Shown here: piece by piece, positions 6,839 to 6,843 of the stretch
Position numbering within the stretch: position 1 is the stretch's first letter
Layout of the letters: each line of letters starts with the position of its first letter
From: Bacteroidota bacterium
GTDB lineage: Bacteria; Bacteroidota; Bacteroidia; Chitinophagales; Chitinophagaceae
Assembly (NCBI GenBank): GCA_947454745.1
Contig: CANGMV010000057.1
Coordinates: 1 to 6,843, forward strand
Direction of reading: 5' to 3'
DNA length: 6,843 nucleotides
Made by a program: the position numbers and the translations under genes
Notes under the pieces: generated by a model
The model's database searches: none
Seen by the model: the letters and a program-made list of their open reading frames with translations, nothing else
Told to the model about the DNA's origin: nothing

Positions 6839-6843
6839 CTAAA

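Noticed and set aside
1..6843. CRISPR array, tRNA/rRNA, transposase, phage or defence genes
   Set aside because: None was seen on either strand. All long frames are accounted for by membrane, glycosyltransferase and acyltransferase genes.

Overview
The window looks like chromosomal DNA of a Bacteroidota species, possibly from the Chitinophagaceae side of the phylum. That placement is inference. It rests on the AT-rich sequence, the absence of clear Shine-Dalgarno sequences, TAnnTTTG-type -7 promoter elements at three gene starts, and the Bacteroidota-style YfhO protein.

Layout from left to right: (1) the 5' part of a small membrane-protein gene on the minus strand, cut by the window edge (1-230); (2) a divergent spacer, then a large YfhO-family membrane protein (310-2808, plus), whose stop overlaps the start of a family 2 glycosyltransferase (2808-3713, plus); (3) a 25-bp convergent spacer holding an exact 8-bp tandem duplication; (4) a second, rhamnosyltransferase-like GT2 on the minus strand (3739-4746); (5) a 67-bp divergent spacer with a candidate promoter, then an acyltransferase-3 membrane protein (4814-5881, plus); (6) a third GT2 on the minus strand (5861-6805), which overlaps the acyltransferase gene tail to tail by 21 bp, with an inverted repeat at the overlap.

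Taken together this is a stretch of envelope or surface-glycan genes: three cytoplasmic-type GT2 enzymes to assemble or decorate a glycan, one integral-membrane O-acyltransferase to modify it, and a YfhO protein of the class that can transfer lipid-linked sugars on the outer face of the membrane. Orientation alternates (-, ++, -, +, -), so the genes form several small transcription units rather than one operon. No polymerase, flippase, nucleotide-sugar synthesis gene, RNA gene, CRISPR array, transposase or phage gene is visible. No stretch over 300 bases lacks a gene. I do not see a clearly novel system. The most useful points are the edge-truncated membrane gene hidden behind a spurious plus-strand frame, the yfhO-GT2 coupling, and the hairpin in the overlapping convergent 3' ends.
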